Positions 46,601-57,895 of a stretch of DNA of 64,000 bases are shown in pieces. The notes under the pieces are model-generated. The model was not told where the DNA came from. It worked only from the letters and a program-made list of their open reading frames with translations, and did not search any database. The first letter of the stretch is position 1; each line of letters opens with the position of its first letter. The translations under genes and the position numbers were made by a program. The stretch is taken from positions 62,001 through 126,000 of the forward strand of contig JACGCM010002266.1 of NCBI GenBank assembly GCA_014058105.1. Direction: 5' to 3'. This DNA is from Kingdonia uniflora (taxonomy: Eukaryota; Streptophyta; Magnoliopsida; Ranunculales; Circaeasteraceae).

Positions 46601-49084
46601 GCACGATTTGTGTGTATTACCCTACATCTGATATGGACACCACATCATTGAAATACACGATTCATAGGATTTTATTACGCATCCTTGAGTCATATCGTAA
46701 TTTCGATTCGAGTCGTAGAATCGTAAGAAATTGATAACAATGGTAGTAATTATCATAATTATTCTTACAATCAGAGTTTTAGCCATCCTACATCGACCCT
46801 TGTAAGATGCTAACAACCATGATGTTAGGATAAATGGCCGCAAATTTGGCAAGGCCAATACTTGAGAATTATATTTAAAATGGTGAGAATTATATTTTTG
46901 GCTGGTATGCCATAAATTCTACTACAAGTTGCACCTATCAACTATTCTGCTGCTATTCGAATTGGGAGTTCCCAGGTTTTGTTTTTCCTGAATTAGTGTT
47001 GCCAAAAGGCTATACATCCAAATTTTTGTACATGAATATTCTATAATGTGAACTTATTTGAAGATCAATGATTGTGGTCTCTTAAATCGTACATATCATT
47101 TTTTGACGATTTGCATCTTTGGCTAGTTAAGCAATTAACTTATTTATTATTTGGCTGTGCAGCTGAGGAATCTAGTTTGGGCTACATCCAAGCATGACGT
47201 GTACCTGATGTCACACTTCTCTGTCATTCATTGGTCTTCATTGACTTGTAACAAGTCTGAAGTTCTCAATGTTTCCGGACACGTGGCGCCATGCGAGGTG
47301 CATGTTTTTCATAAAATAATTTTGTTTCCATATACGTGCACATAGAAAATTATCACAATTTCGATTGTTGGTAGGTCGAGCTTACATCTTATTTTCCATT
47401 TTAGAAACACCCTGGAAGTCTTTTAGAAGGCTTTACTCAGACACAGGTTAGTACATTGGCTGTAAAGGATAATTTGTTAGTTGCTGGAGGATTTCAGGGA
47501 GAACTTATTTGCAAGGTAACTTTATTCATTTTTTGCATAAATGTTTAGCTCTGACGAATAAAATGCACCGGAAACACTGATAAATTTCTCATTTTCTTAA
47601 AAAATGCAGTATTTAGATAGACCAGGAGTTAGCTTTTGTTCGCGAACAACTTGCGAAGATAATGCAATTACGAATGCTGTCGAGATTTACAACAGTCCAA
47701 GGTAAATTGCTTTGCTTTCCTTTGGTGGGTAGCTCTGTCTTCACTCTTTTTGAGGCTAACTTGGTTCAAAATGTTACTGCAGTGGTGCTGTACATTTTAC
47801 TGCTTCAAACAATGACTGTGGAGTCAGAGATTTTGACATGGAGAAATTTCAGCTTACTAAGCATTTTCGCTTTTCTTGGCCAGTAAATGTACGTATCATA
47901 ATCATTTAATTTTTAGTTGAAGCTAATACGATATAATCATATAAAACATGTTGAACAAGTAGATACCAACACGAACATGTATATGTGCAGTATTAAAGTT
48001 ATATAATATCTTTATAGTACTGTTCTACATTTAAAAAAAGAAGTGTATCTCCTATATATCTTATGCTGTTCTAGATATTATTATGCTCATTATAGCCATT
48101 TGATACATCCGATTTATTAGGTACAAATAAGTTTGAAAAAGTTACTCAAATTTAAAGGCATATACAAATTAGTATCATATACCAAAATTTCTTACTATTG
48201 AAACCAGGCTGGCAGTATTCTTAAGTGTCTGAATTATTTTTGACTAGCCACCCCTCTAGTCAGATGTTTGGAGGAACAAGGTGAAATATATACGAGAGTT
48301 GAAGTATAAACATGCAATTAATTTTGATTTGTTAAATGTTGTCGAACTATTTTTGGAGCTAGTAACAACTTTTGCATGTTTTCAAGAGTTTTGGTAGGAT
48401 GGCTCTCCTTCGCTCTAAATTCACTGAATTTCGAAGTAATATGATAGATTTTGTTTGATGTTTTTGTTGACAGCATACTTCTCTGAGCCCTGATGGTAAG
48501 CTCCTTGTTATTGTTGGAGACAACCCTGATGGTATCCTTGTTGATTCCAACAGTGGGAAGGTACTCTCACCCTTCTGCTATATCCTTTTCTAAGCACTGG
48601 TATAAAAAGGGGTTAAAACTCTGGCTGTAAGTAAGATCTATTGTTAATGTTGAAGCATTTATGATTGCAGACGATAGCACCTCTTTGTGGGCACTTGGAT
48701 TTTTCATTTGCATCCGCATGGCACCCTGATGGCCGTACTTTTGCAACCGGAAACCAGGACAAGACTTGCCGTGTTTGGGATGTGCGTAATCTGTCAAAGG
48801 CGGTTTCTGTACTTAAGGGCAACCTTGGCGCCATAAGATCAATCCGCTTTACTTGTGATGGTCAGTTTATGGCAATGGCAGAACCTGCAGACTTTGTCCA
48901 CGTGTTTGATGTGAATAATGGGTACGAGAAGGAGCAAGAAATTGATTTCTTTGGCGAGATTTCTGGTGTATCTTTCAGTCCCGACACAGAGTCGCTTTTC
49001 ATCGGAGTTTGGGACCGCACTTATGGTAGCCTTCTCCAGTATGGTCGCCGCAGGAACTACTCCTACCTTGACTCTTTAATCTGA
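43617..49084 (+). CDS. WD40-repeat protein (At3g13340-like)
   Basis: Exons 43617-43904, 43984-44070, 47163-47297, 47405-47515, 47610-47701, 47783-47888, 48474-48560 and 48671-49084 give 439 residues in a continuous frame. Very acidic N-terminus (EEDIDDYDMGDSDSEDMD), IPWERLSISRDKYRLSRLEQ, then a propeller: LVWATSKHDVYLMSHFSVIH, DNLLVAGGFQGELICKYLD, GKLLVIVGDNPDGILVDSNS, FASAWHPDGRTFATGNQDKT with CRVWDVRN as the clearest WD repeat, and a C-terminal RNYSYLDSLI. A plant family without a well-defined role, probably a protein-binding scaffold. The second intron (3.1 kb) needs a GC donor (CAG|gcaacc) and holds two DNA transposons. Confidence 0.9.
44203..44797. mobile_element. hAT-like non-autonomous transposon with perfect 8-bp target duplication
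   Basis: Ends caaggtagt and ctaccttg are inverted copies, with further similarity inside (gcgtgttgcgaatattgcg against cgcatatttgagagatgcga). Flanks are identical 8-bp direct repeats gtaccatg at 44195-44202 and 44798-44805, typical for hAT insertion. The element is 595 bp, has no transposase and sits in the WD40 gene intron 2. Confidence 0.85.
44810..45940. other. WD40 intron 2, unassigned part
   Basis: AT-rich, contains a G-run at 45621-45630 and no coding domain. Presumably older insertions. Confidence 0.4.
45945..47012. mobile_element. Long inverted-repeat (foldback) element
   Basis: Arms of about 180 bp pair across a ~1.05-kb element. Outer parts are tcaggaaaaataaaacctgg...caaaatagttgataggtgca near 45962-46033 and the reverse complement at 46925-46996. 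Inner parts are accatggttgttagcatctt near 46112 and aagatgctaacaaccatg near 46806. Inside is a second, nearly perfect ~41-bp palindrome pair (46333-46374 with 46452-46492, containing ggattttcacgtctccttca). No transposase. Inserted in WD40 intron 2; target duplication not identified. Confidence 0.8.
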
Positions 49085-49573
49085 TTCTGAGTTAATACAT
49101 GTGTTGTGGCAAGGTTTAGTTCTGGATTATTTTTTGGTATGTTGTCTGAATAATGTTGGGTATGTAGTAGCCCAATGTGGTTACCCTGTGAATGTGTATA
49201 CTAAGTACAGTTGGGTTGGAAAGCAAACTTATAGAAAAGACTGTATTAATCTGTTGTTTGATGTATAAGTGTGTTTGTAACATGCGTTTTATATGTGTCT
49301 TCTTCTCCTTTGTTCCCACTACACTGTTGGAGATACTGTAGTTAATGACAATCGTGTTAATGACACACACACACGCACGACGCACCATCCATCCATCTAT
49401 TTATCAATTTTAACGCCAAGCCCTAATCTTAAAATTGAATCGATTTGAGGATTAGTTTTCATCTCTCTATCTCTCTCTCTGTTTTTATTTTACAGTTTTA
49501 AAGAAGAAGAAAAGAGAGTGAGTTTTGTTTCATCTGAATTGAGATTAGTTTGATACAGTGATCTTTTTAAACA
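49085..49573. other. WD40 3' flank and ARID-HMG leader
   Basis: Contains (AC)n at 49363-49376 and CT-rich leader sequence at 49463-49485. No gene seen. Confidence 0.5.
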
Positions 49574-52500
49574 ATGTTGAACTCAGCAACAACTCTGTAT
49601 CCTTGCCCAAGCTGCTCATATGAAGAAGTCGCTCAGAATGCACAACTCTTCATGGAAACGCTCGACAATTTTCACAATTCCCTTTCTACAAAGTTCATGT
49701 ATGTATTCTTATTATTATTATTATTATTATGACACTCTTTATATATATGCACAACACATGATTATTAGTATTGTATTGTTACTAGGGTGCCTACTATGGG
49801 TGGAAAATCACTGGATCTGCATCGCCTTTTTCTCGAGGTTACATCGCGCGGCGGTCTTGAAACGGTACCTAAATCGCATTGCTGCTCTTTTTGAATGTTC
49901 AATCAATACTAATAATAATAACTTGTAACTTGTTAGGTGATTCGAAATCGGCAGTGGAGAGAAATCATTAACGCGTTTAATTTCCCACCAACAATTACTA
50001 ATGCGTCTTTCGTTTTAAGAAAGTACTACATTTCATTGCTTCATCACTATGAGCATGCTTATTATTTCCGCAGACAAGGACCCCCAATCAAAACTGCTAG
50101 TATGTTTTCACTTTTCATTCGTTTCGTGTTATATTATTATTACAATCAGACATACTTCAATTGTTTCGTTGTTTTTGTAGCTATTCATGTTCAGCCTGTT
50201 GTAAGTTCGCCTAAACAGGATCAACCCACTAACTCAATTCACTCTCCAGGTCAGTTTTCTATCTCTCCAACTAATATTTTCTGTCTCAAACATTGGAGCA
50301 TGGAGGATTTGATAGAAAGTAGCTTTTTTTGGATTACATGTCAAATTTTATGCGCAAACCAATTTACGTACATAGCTTTTGTCTTATGGTTGCCAAATTG
50401 CCCACTCATAACTCATGTATCGCTAACTGAAATACCCCAGTTTCCATTCGTCTAGCACTCATAGATGACAATGTTTGCAAAGTATGCACCTTTTTCAAGG
50501 AAAATGTTTTAGACAATAAAGACTTTAAAAGCCATGTCGTGCATGACGCACACATATTTTACTGGCTCAGTCGGAGTGTGACCAGACAGGGCCTTATATA
50601 AAATAAAATAAGGATAATGTAGAGGCGAAAAAAGTACACAAAATTACTATCTTTGTATGGTTATGCAAAATAAGCATAGAGATTAGTTGATTAGAGTACC
50701 CGATTGCTCAGCCAGGAGGTCAAGACTTAAATTCTCATTGAAAGAGCATTAACTTCTTCTCCTGTATTCAATTTTTTGCTCTGTTACACACTGGGGCTGG
50801 GCCTCTAGCTCAATCCGCTAGCAACATATGTAGGCAATACCAAGACAAGTTGAGTGATAAATATGTAAGTTCCCCTCCCCTGATCAACATATGCTTAATC
50901 GGAGTAATTGTTGCTCTACCTCCTGCTTCCATGCTCTCTGAATAAGATCCATGATATAATTTTGCTGTCAAACAAAATTCCCCTAGGTGAAGACATATTT
51001 GGTGACTAAGTTTCTTAATTTCACAATGTTGGCCAAGATAGTTATTGACATACACATCAACATTGTGCTTCCGGGTAAGAATTATCTTCTAGATTTTATT
51101 GACCAATGGAGAACAATATTGAGCTGACAGTTTGGAGCAGAGCAGTGGCAGGCCCAAATGCTTAACCGGCAATCTTTCCTCTGTTAACTGTAGAGTATCA
51201 CAAATTACCATATTTTATTCCTCAAGTCAAGGGTTGGCCCTGTGAAGTATATAGAACTTTTAGAAGGATTCATTTTAAGGCCAGACATATCAGCAAATCT
51301 TTGGAGTTTTTTTTCGTTGCTATAGCAGTGCGAGATTTAGACTCCGAGACAAATGAGAAGATCATCAACAAATATAATGTGTGATTTTGGAGACTCTTTG
51401 AAGATTTTAGATAGAGTCTGCATTGCTATTGTAAAAAGATATGAGACAAGGGGTCTTTTTGTATCACACTCCTACTACTGGAGAAAAGTCCCATCACTTC
51501 TCCGTTGACATCATTCTTAAAACTTAGCTGATGTGACACAGAGCTTCACCCAATCAACAAATCTTGGAGGAAAGCCCATCTTCACCATCACTGTAAACTA
51601 CAGCTGATGCTAACAAGTGTAAATACCCTAGATTGTATTAGGTTTTAGTTTAGTAATGGATCTGGTAGGGGTCTGGCCTAACCCTAGCTTTCTCTTCAAA
51701 AAATAAATAAATAAGTCCACTTGACAGAATCCAAAGCTTTTTGAATGTCAACTTTTAACATCATTCTTCTTGCTCCATTATTTCCCTCAAATTCTCCAGC
51801 AAGTTTATGGGCTTGAAGGATATTGTCTTGATGTATCTTCCCTTTATGAAGGCTGATTGACTTGGATAAATGATATCATCAACATATTTCTTCATTCTAA
51901 GCTTTATGGGCCATGAGTTTAGTAATGAATTTATACAAAGCATTGCATTAGGAAATTGGTCTGAAGTCTGCGAAGTTTTGTAGATTAGGTACTTTTGGAA
52001 AAGTTTCAAGATAGTGATAAGATCTCTCCCCACAATGGCCCAACAGGCCTTTTAGAAGTACTCATTTAAACCATTCGCACCTGGGGATTTATCATCTTTC
52101 TCTCTAAATTCTGTCTTTTATTTCATCAGCGGAGAAATCTCTAGTCAATGTATCGGCATGCTCAGTAGAGATGTGCTTAGAAACATTGACGTCATCTATG
52201 TTGATATTGTTCTGCTGCTTTAAGAGATTGAAGTAAAACAATACAGCCTCCTGGATTAACTCGGGAGTGTTAGCTATAGAACCATCTTTGCAATTGATTT
52301 GGTTGATATGGTATGTGCTGGCTCTTTCTTTGATGGAGCTGTGAAAATATCGTGTGATTGAGTCACCAAGAGAGATCCAATCTCTTCTAGATCTCTGTCT
52401 GAGGGTCATCTCTTCTAGACCTCAAATACTTTTCTTGCATTAAATCTTCTTCAGTTAATACTTCTTCTTCTTTTTTATATTGTTTGCATTTCTCTCTCTC

Positions 52501-54825
52501 TACCTCTCTCCTAAATCATAGAAATCTATATTTATAGGGAAAAAAACACAGTAGTTTTGAAAACACGACGCTATAAGCTTGAAAAGGTGAGCTGTATGAT
52601 ACAAAATGAAAAGTAAGGTTCTTTGCTTATTTACGGGATGTGCTGTTGGCATATCAATGTCAGAAATTAGTCAATGCCAAGAAGAAGTTTGTAGAGTAGC
52701 TTGGCAATTTTCGGAAGTTGGTCAATATGACAGAGCTAGTGTAGTGGACTGATAAGGCATATGTTAAAGGGGTGCAACGGCACAGGGTTGTAGTTTGGTG
52801 TAGACTATTATCAATAAATTATAAAATTACAGTAGTCTAGACTTGGAGGTCACTATTTGTTTCTGCGGTAGAAGTATATCGTGTGCCACTATCAGAAATT
52901 GGTAATGGAAGCATAGATGGTTTAAGACTAGGCTTTCTAAACAGGGGCCGTATCTCTTAAATAGGGAGTAGTCACATAGACGTCCGCAAGAGGATAGATG
53001 CAGATCCTAGATTCAGCTGCTTGGTTGGGTTTCTGTTTTGTAAGCTGTTAACTTAAAAGTAATAGCTCCTAACACCCGCGGACCCTCCAACCATCAGGGA
53101 AGTAACATTGAAGAAGTGATCGTTATCATTTATCTAAAAGAAGTGAATGAGAAAATCTCTCATATATTGCTTTAGTAGTACCGCTATGGATATCATGGAC
53201 ATCTTCTTTGAGTCCCTAAAAGTTGTTATGAGTGCCATTCGGCTCGAGTTGCGTTTCTTCTATTTGCATGATAAAATTCCTGAATACATTTAATAAAAAA
53301 AAAAGTTCATGATTATGGAGTACATTTCAGCTTTAAGCGTCGTAGGAAAAATCCATGGGCAACAGTTCTAATTAACAATGTAAAGAAGACTTCAAAGCAA
53401 AGAGAAGTAACAAGAGATGGATCTATATACATATGAAACAAATACTAGGCTTTAGGAAAATCACGGTGTGTCTTGGTGGACTGGCTATGTTAGTAACTGA
53501 TGTTTAAAAAAAATGCAAATTACAAGTTCGTTCATCAGAAATTGTCTCAGCGAAAAAGCATGAACTGTTAGACCATCTTATTAGTGGTCTCATGTTTTTG
53601 AACACCTTATTAGAGCAACAATGCTTTTAATCACTTTACCCTGTTAGAGACCAAATTAAGCTTTTCATAAATTTCTGAAAAAGCTTACGAAGCTCTTCTG
53701 TTGTTGCTCTGCTTATGATTCAGTATAGTATACTTTATTTTATCTAACTAGAATGTAATAACTAGAAGGTAAGCTATTCCTGCATATTATAGGATATTTA
53801 AGTAAAATAGTGTACTTATTTCTGACATCTGGGGTGTAGTAACTTGTGTATGTTATAATTACTTTGATTATTCTTTCAGAAAATTCTGAAATTTGGACCG
53901 GTCGTTGGGTCAATGGGACCATCGATGGAAAGTTTGATAATGGATATCTAGTTACAATGAGCTTTGGGTCTGAGAAGCTTAAAGGGGTATTATACCATAT
54001 TCCAATTGAGTCACATGCATCTGAGAAATCTACAACTTCAAATGTATCCAATCCACGGGGCAGGAAAAGAGCTTGGGTGAAATTTAGGGATCCGACTCGC
54101 CCTAGACCAAGCAGGAGTGGTTATAACTTCTATTACTCCGAGCATTATAACAGATTGAAGTCTTTGTACCGTGGCCAGGAAAAAACTATCAGTACAAAAA
54201 TTGCGCAGATGTGGAGTGAACTCCCTGAGGATGAAAAACAGGTAATATATCTCACTTCACTTCAGCATGTTTGTTGGCCTATGTGCACTTGTTAAATACT
54301 ATAATTTGGTTTGGTTTCACATAACATTTGTTCAATCGGGTAAACACAATTGAACAACAGGTTTATATGGTATTAGGCCCTCACCAGACACCAATATGCC
54401 CATCAAAATATTAAGGATGGACTTACACATAACCTTGTCACACATGTATATGTTTGTCAGAATGAAAAACAAATTGAAAATATCTCATGACACTAAATAT
54501 CCCTTATATTGTGCATCAATCATAATGCTCTTAGTCCAATCGTTTTACTCAAAAGGTAATTATGCTACAAGGAAAAGGAAGGCGTTAAAGTTTGGATTTC
54601 CTACTCCCTAAAAAAATATAGAGAGAATATTTTCGAGGAGGCCTTTGAATGAACTAATAGGAACTATCAATTAGGGCTCATTTGAGTTGGACTGTCAAAT
54701 TACTTCTCATTTATGCTTTCATTATCCTGCAGGTGTATCGAGAGAAAGGAGTGAGAGATAAGGAAAGGTACCAGAGAGAAATGTTGGAATTCAAAAATTC
54801 AACAGAAAGCTCCAATCATGAGTAG
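49574..54825 (+). CDS. ARID-HMG box DNA-binding protein (HMGB10-like)
   Basis: Chromatin protein of the plant-specific ARID plus HMG-box family (Arabidopsis HMGB9/10/11/15). Exons 49574-49698, 49786-49864, 49937-50099, 50181-50249, 53880-54241 and 54733-54825 give 296 residues, phases consistent. ARID about 18-120 (FMETLDNFHNSLSTKFMVPT, GGKSLDLHRLFLEVTSRGGL, VIRNRQWREIINAFNFPPTI, LRKYYISLLHHYEHAYYF). Linker with a conserved IWTGRWVNGTIDGKFDNGYL. One HMG box about 219-288 (RPSRSGYNFYYSEHYNRLKS, ISTKIAQMWSELPEDEKQVY, KERYQREMLEF). Intron 4 is 3.6 kb and contains a dead LINE. It lies downstream of the WD40 gene, as At3g13350 follows At3g13340. Confidence 0.93.
51060..52500 (-). mobile_element. 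Degenerate LINE in the ARID-HMG intron
   Basis: Minus-strand pieces: RDWISLGDSITRYFHSSIKE and DFSADEIKDRI (about 52409-52104), then LRMKKYVDDIIYPSQSAFIK with GRYI (about 52033-51761), then HIIFVDDLLICLGV near 51340-51410, which carries the reverse transcriptase DD motif. Order and spacing fit a non-LTR retrotransposon running opposite to the host gene. Frames are broken by stops and shifts, so it is inactive. Confidence 0.8.
52510..53860. other. Rest of the ARID-HMG intron 4
   Basis: No coding domain recognised. Repeat-like texture, probably LINE 5' remains and older insertions. Confidence 0.4.
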
Positions 54826-55730
54826 GACTTGGGGATTTGTAGGTTTTGGCTTAAAGCCCATTTTCTTGTTTTCCAGGAATTTTTGGCTTTAGGTCCTTCA
54901 TGTATAGAAAATCTCCAGTTGGGTATTAAGACACTCAGTTAGCACGGTAGTGACAGATTTTCAGTCTGCTGTTGGGCCACATTTTGATCTACCCCCCTCC
55001 CCCAACAAAAAAAGAATTAAAAAAATTCAGGCAAGGCAAGGCAGACTGTTTAGTGTATTTATATTCCCTGTTCTGTTGAAAGATTTGGTTGCATAATATC
55101 TTTGTTAGATTTGAATTTCCTAGTTGAACGCATTATCTGTAACAGTCAATGAAACTAACAACGTTTTTTCTTCTTCCGGAAATAGTAATATCAATAGAGA
55201 TATATTAACTTGAAATGCAGGCATTGTAACTTGGAGTTATTCTCTAGTTATCATTTTTGGTTGATGCTGAAAGTGGTTCTTCTGATGATGCATGGTCTTG
55301 CCGTTGTTTTAATTAGAAGCAAGTTATGCAACTGCAGCTGATCATGTCTATTGAATTACTGTTTATAGGCTATCAATCAAAATATGGTTACCTTTTGTGG
55401 AATAGCTTTGTCTCAAGAAGTGCTCTAGAATTCATACTCTCCCATATAGTTTGATAATGAAGTGGATCATCAAATCCCATATTTGACTACTCAAGCTTCT
55501 TTTACATTGTATCATTAAACATATTCATCAAAATGTGTCCATGCTAGGATGCTTATGTCTTCCATCTTATTTTGCTGCAACTGTATTTCCTCTTCTAACA
55601 TATTTTGATGAATGAAAATCTAGTTTGATTTGGCCTGATACCCGCCTGGGTGAAAGCCACACGTATCCCAACTAGACTACAAATGATTGTTAATCTTTCC
55701 ATCAATTTAGAGTATTAATATCTTGAGGAT
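54826..55730. other. ARID-HMG 3' flank
   Basis: 3' UTR followed by AT-rich intergenic sequence without an ORF of note. Confidence 0.5.
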
Positions 55731-55735
55731 GTAAG

Positions 55736-56209
55736 AGCATTTGTAGTCAACTCCTCAAATATTAGCCACCAAATTTTGCTTCATTGGCTAATAAAAGTCA
55801 ATTCGTCAAAGGCCATGACAAATTTTCTATAAAATCCTTAACTTTTGGGTAGATTTTGTTTAATTAAATTTAATTTTAAAAACAAACAAAAATAGTCAAA
55901 TTTGATGAACACATATGACTTTAGGCAATTTGGCTTTAATTTAGAAAGTCGAATGTCGGTGTTTTATAAAAAAATGACTCTCCAAATTTAACTTTAAGCC
56001 AATACAGAGAGTCTACTACACTACAAATGCTGTCATTCCATACCCAATCAGATAAAATTGTTTCCTCACTAACACCTTGAACTCTTTCCAACTCAAACTT
56101 CTTACTTCGTTACGTTTTCAATAAGATTTTCACCACATGAGTGAATGACTTGCGAATTTCAATATAGAGAAACAAATTTTCTGATCATTAGATACACTAC
56201 AAATGCTCC
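55736..56209. mobile_element. MITE with inverted ends gagcatttgtagt
   Basis: Left end gagcatttgtagtcaa and right end acactacaaatgctc are inverted copies about 470 bp apart. A second right-type end (ctacactacaaatgct) is at 56020. No coding content; target duplication not clear. Confidence 0.6.
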
Positions 56210-56313
56210 AAAACAAAAAAAAAATGTATATGTGTGGGAATAGCAACATCTAGAGGTAAAACCAGTTGAACATGAAGCTTATTACAGACAGATATACAAA
56301 CAAAATATAAAAG

Positions 56314-56751
56314 CTAGGTTGGTACATATCGAAAAGACAAAGACTTGGGCAAACAGCAAAGATAAAGTATGATCCCTAATAACTGGATAAACAAGCACAA
56401 GATGTGCTTACATACCCTATTCTGCATATTCAAGACTTTCTCGTTGCTTATCAATTTTTGGCAGGACTCCTGTGCGTGGTTCTTTAGCCACAATGCCTTG
56501 CATTGTCCATCTTTAAGTTTGTGCAACAACTGGTTTTGCTCTCCAACCACACTTCTCTTCTGCTCCCAGGAATGAATGATAGATTGTTCATCTAGTTTGC
56601 ATTGGAGAACACTTATTTTATGATTAAGCATAACAATCTGAAGCTCAACATCATCAGGAGATCCAGACGATGATGACTGGTCTGAGTCTCCTGGGTTTGG
56701 TTTTAGTTGATGAGAAAGACTAGTAGTAATAATAGATTCTTCGGTTCCCAT
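56314..56751 (-). CDS. Short WIP/KASH-like tail-anchored nuclear envelope protein
   Basis: Single-exon ORF of 145 residues starting MGTEESIITTSLSHQLKPNP. It has a Ser/Asp-rich stretch (GDSDQSSSSGSPDDVELQIV), a coiled-coil-like middle (about 50-108, MLNHKISVLQCKLDEQSII to SNEKVLNMQNRV), one hydrophobic helix (about 115-134, HILCLFIQLLGIILYLCCL) and an 11-residue tail ending YVPT. A C-terminal helix plus short lumenal tail ending in VPT is how plant KASH proteins (WIP, SINE) contact SUN proteins at the outer nuclear membrane. Known WIPs are several times longer, so this is a short or truncated member. Its place after WD40 and ARID-HMG genes recalls At3g13360 (WIP3). Assignment is an inference from tail and context. 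Confidence 0.6.
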   Translation of the reverse strand: MGTEESIITTSLSHQLKPNPGDSDQSSSSGSPDDVELQIVMLNHKISVLQCKLDEQSIIHSWEQKRSVVGEQNQLLHKLKDGQCKALWLKNHAQESCQKLISNEKVLNMQNRVCKHILCLFIQLLGIILYLCCLPKSLSFRYVPT

Positions 56752-57895
56752 GTGCCGAAAGTAGTTAACTTCTGCGCATATTATAAGAGTTATAAGATAA
56801 AATAGATGTGATTACAAGTCTCTATGAATCATTAGAAGAATGTAAATGAGATGAAATAACCTTTTTGGAGGGCCTTTTGGAGAGATATCACCAACTTCAC
56901 CAATTCTTCTTTTTCTTCTTCTTCTTCCATCTTATTGATCTTGTTGAGAAGAGGGACACACTTTCATTTTGGATCTTCAGACTTCAATCCAAAACTATTT
57001 CAACAACGTACGTGTCAACATTCCTTTTGGTAATAGGGATACGTGGCAAACTTAAGTCACCAGGCAGAGCATCTCCTAAAGTGCCTCGGTACCTTGGAAT
57101 CCAAATTGCCACCTACGATTTTCGTCATCCAACACTGACTTGGATTTCACCCTCCAAATTTAAGGCTTCAAGGCTCAGCCTTAGAATTTAATGTCGCGAT
57201 TGGACGCCTGCTATGTTTTTAAACAGGCGCCTAAGGTTTGGGTGCCCAAATTTATTTATTTTTAACAAAAATTCAAATCAGGCCCCCAATTTGGACTTAA
57301 AATTTTATTTATTTATTTTTTGTTTTGAACAAAAGTAAAACAGGCGCCCAAGTGTTAGGCGCGCGCGCCTATTAAAAAATTTAAGTCAGGTACTGTTGGA
57401 GAAAATATAGTTTGACTGACTTGGATTTGAGTCTCCAAAAGTAAGGTTGAGTTCCAATACTCAACCTTGTTTTTTTATGTCGCAATTGGGCACCTAAATG
57501 TTATGTCGCAATTGGGCACCTAAATGTTGAGTGTCTGTTTGTTTTATAATCGGGCCCCTAAGGTTTGGGCGCCCAATTATTTTTTTTACAAAAAATTTAA
57601 ATCGGGTGGGTGCCCATTTTTTTAATTTTTTTTATAAATTCAAATCAGGCGCCCAAGTCCTATCCACCTGATGAATTTTTTTATTTTCTATTTTTTCCAA
57701 AGAAAATGAAAAGGCCCTGGGCGCCGTTAAAAAAAACAAGTCAAGTACTAGAGGAGGAAATAGAGTCTCACTAACTTTTTTTCACCGGTCAGTGAAGCAC
57801 TTTAAGAGTAATAAAATAGGGTATACATGGACCTTCCTTCCTTATTATTCACTGTGACCCTCTGAGATTAACATATAAATTATTAGGGTTTAAGG
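56752..57895. other. Intergenic with short GC-rich repeats
   Basis: At 57190-57730 variants of gggcgcccaatt / aattcaaatcgggcgcc recur four or five times in both orientations, with (GC)n gcgcgcgc at 57361. It may be one nested inverted-repeat element. A plus-strand ORF at 56865-57191 begins in a T-run and is not gene-like. Confidence 0.5.
57882..57892 (+). promoter_or_regulatory. Telobox just before the POT1 start codon
   Basis: Attagggttta (reverse of the AAACCCTAA telobox) ends 4 bp before the ATG at 57896, within the likely 5' leader. The motif is the plant telomere repeat sequence itself. Confidence 0.5.
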
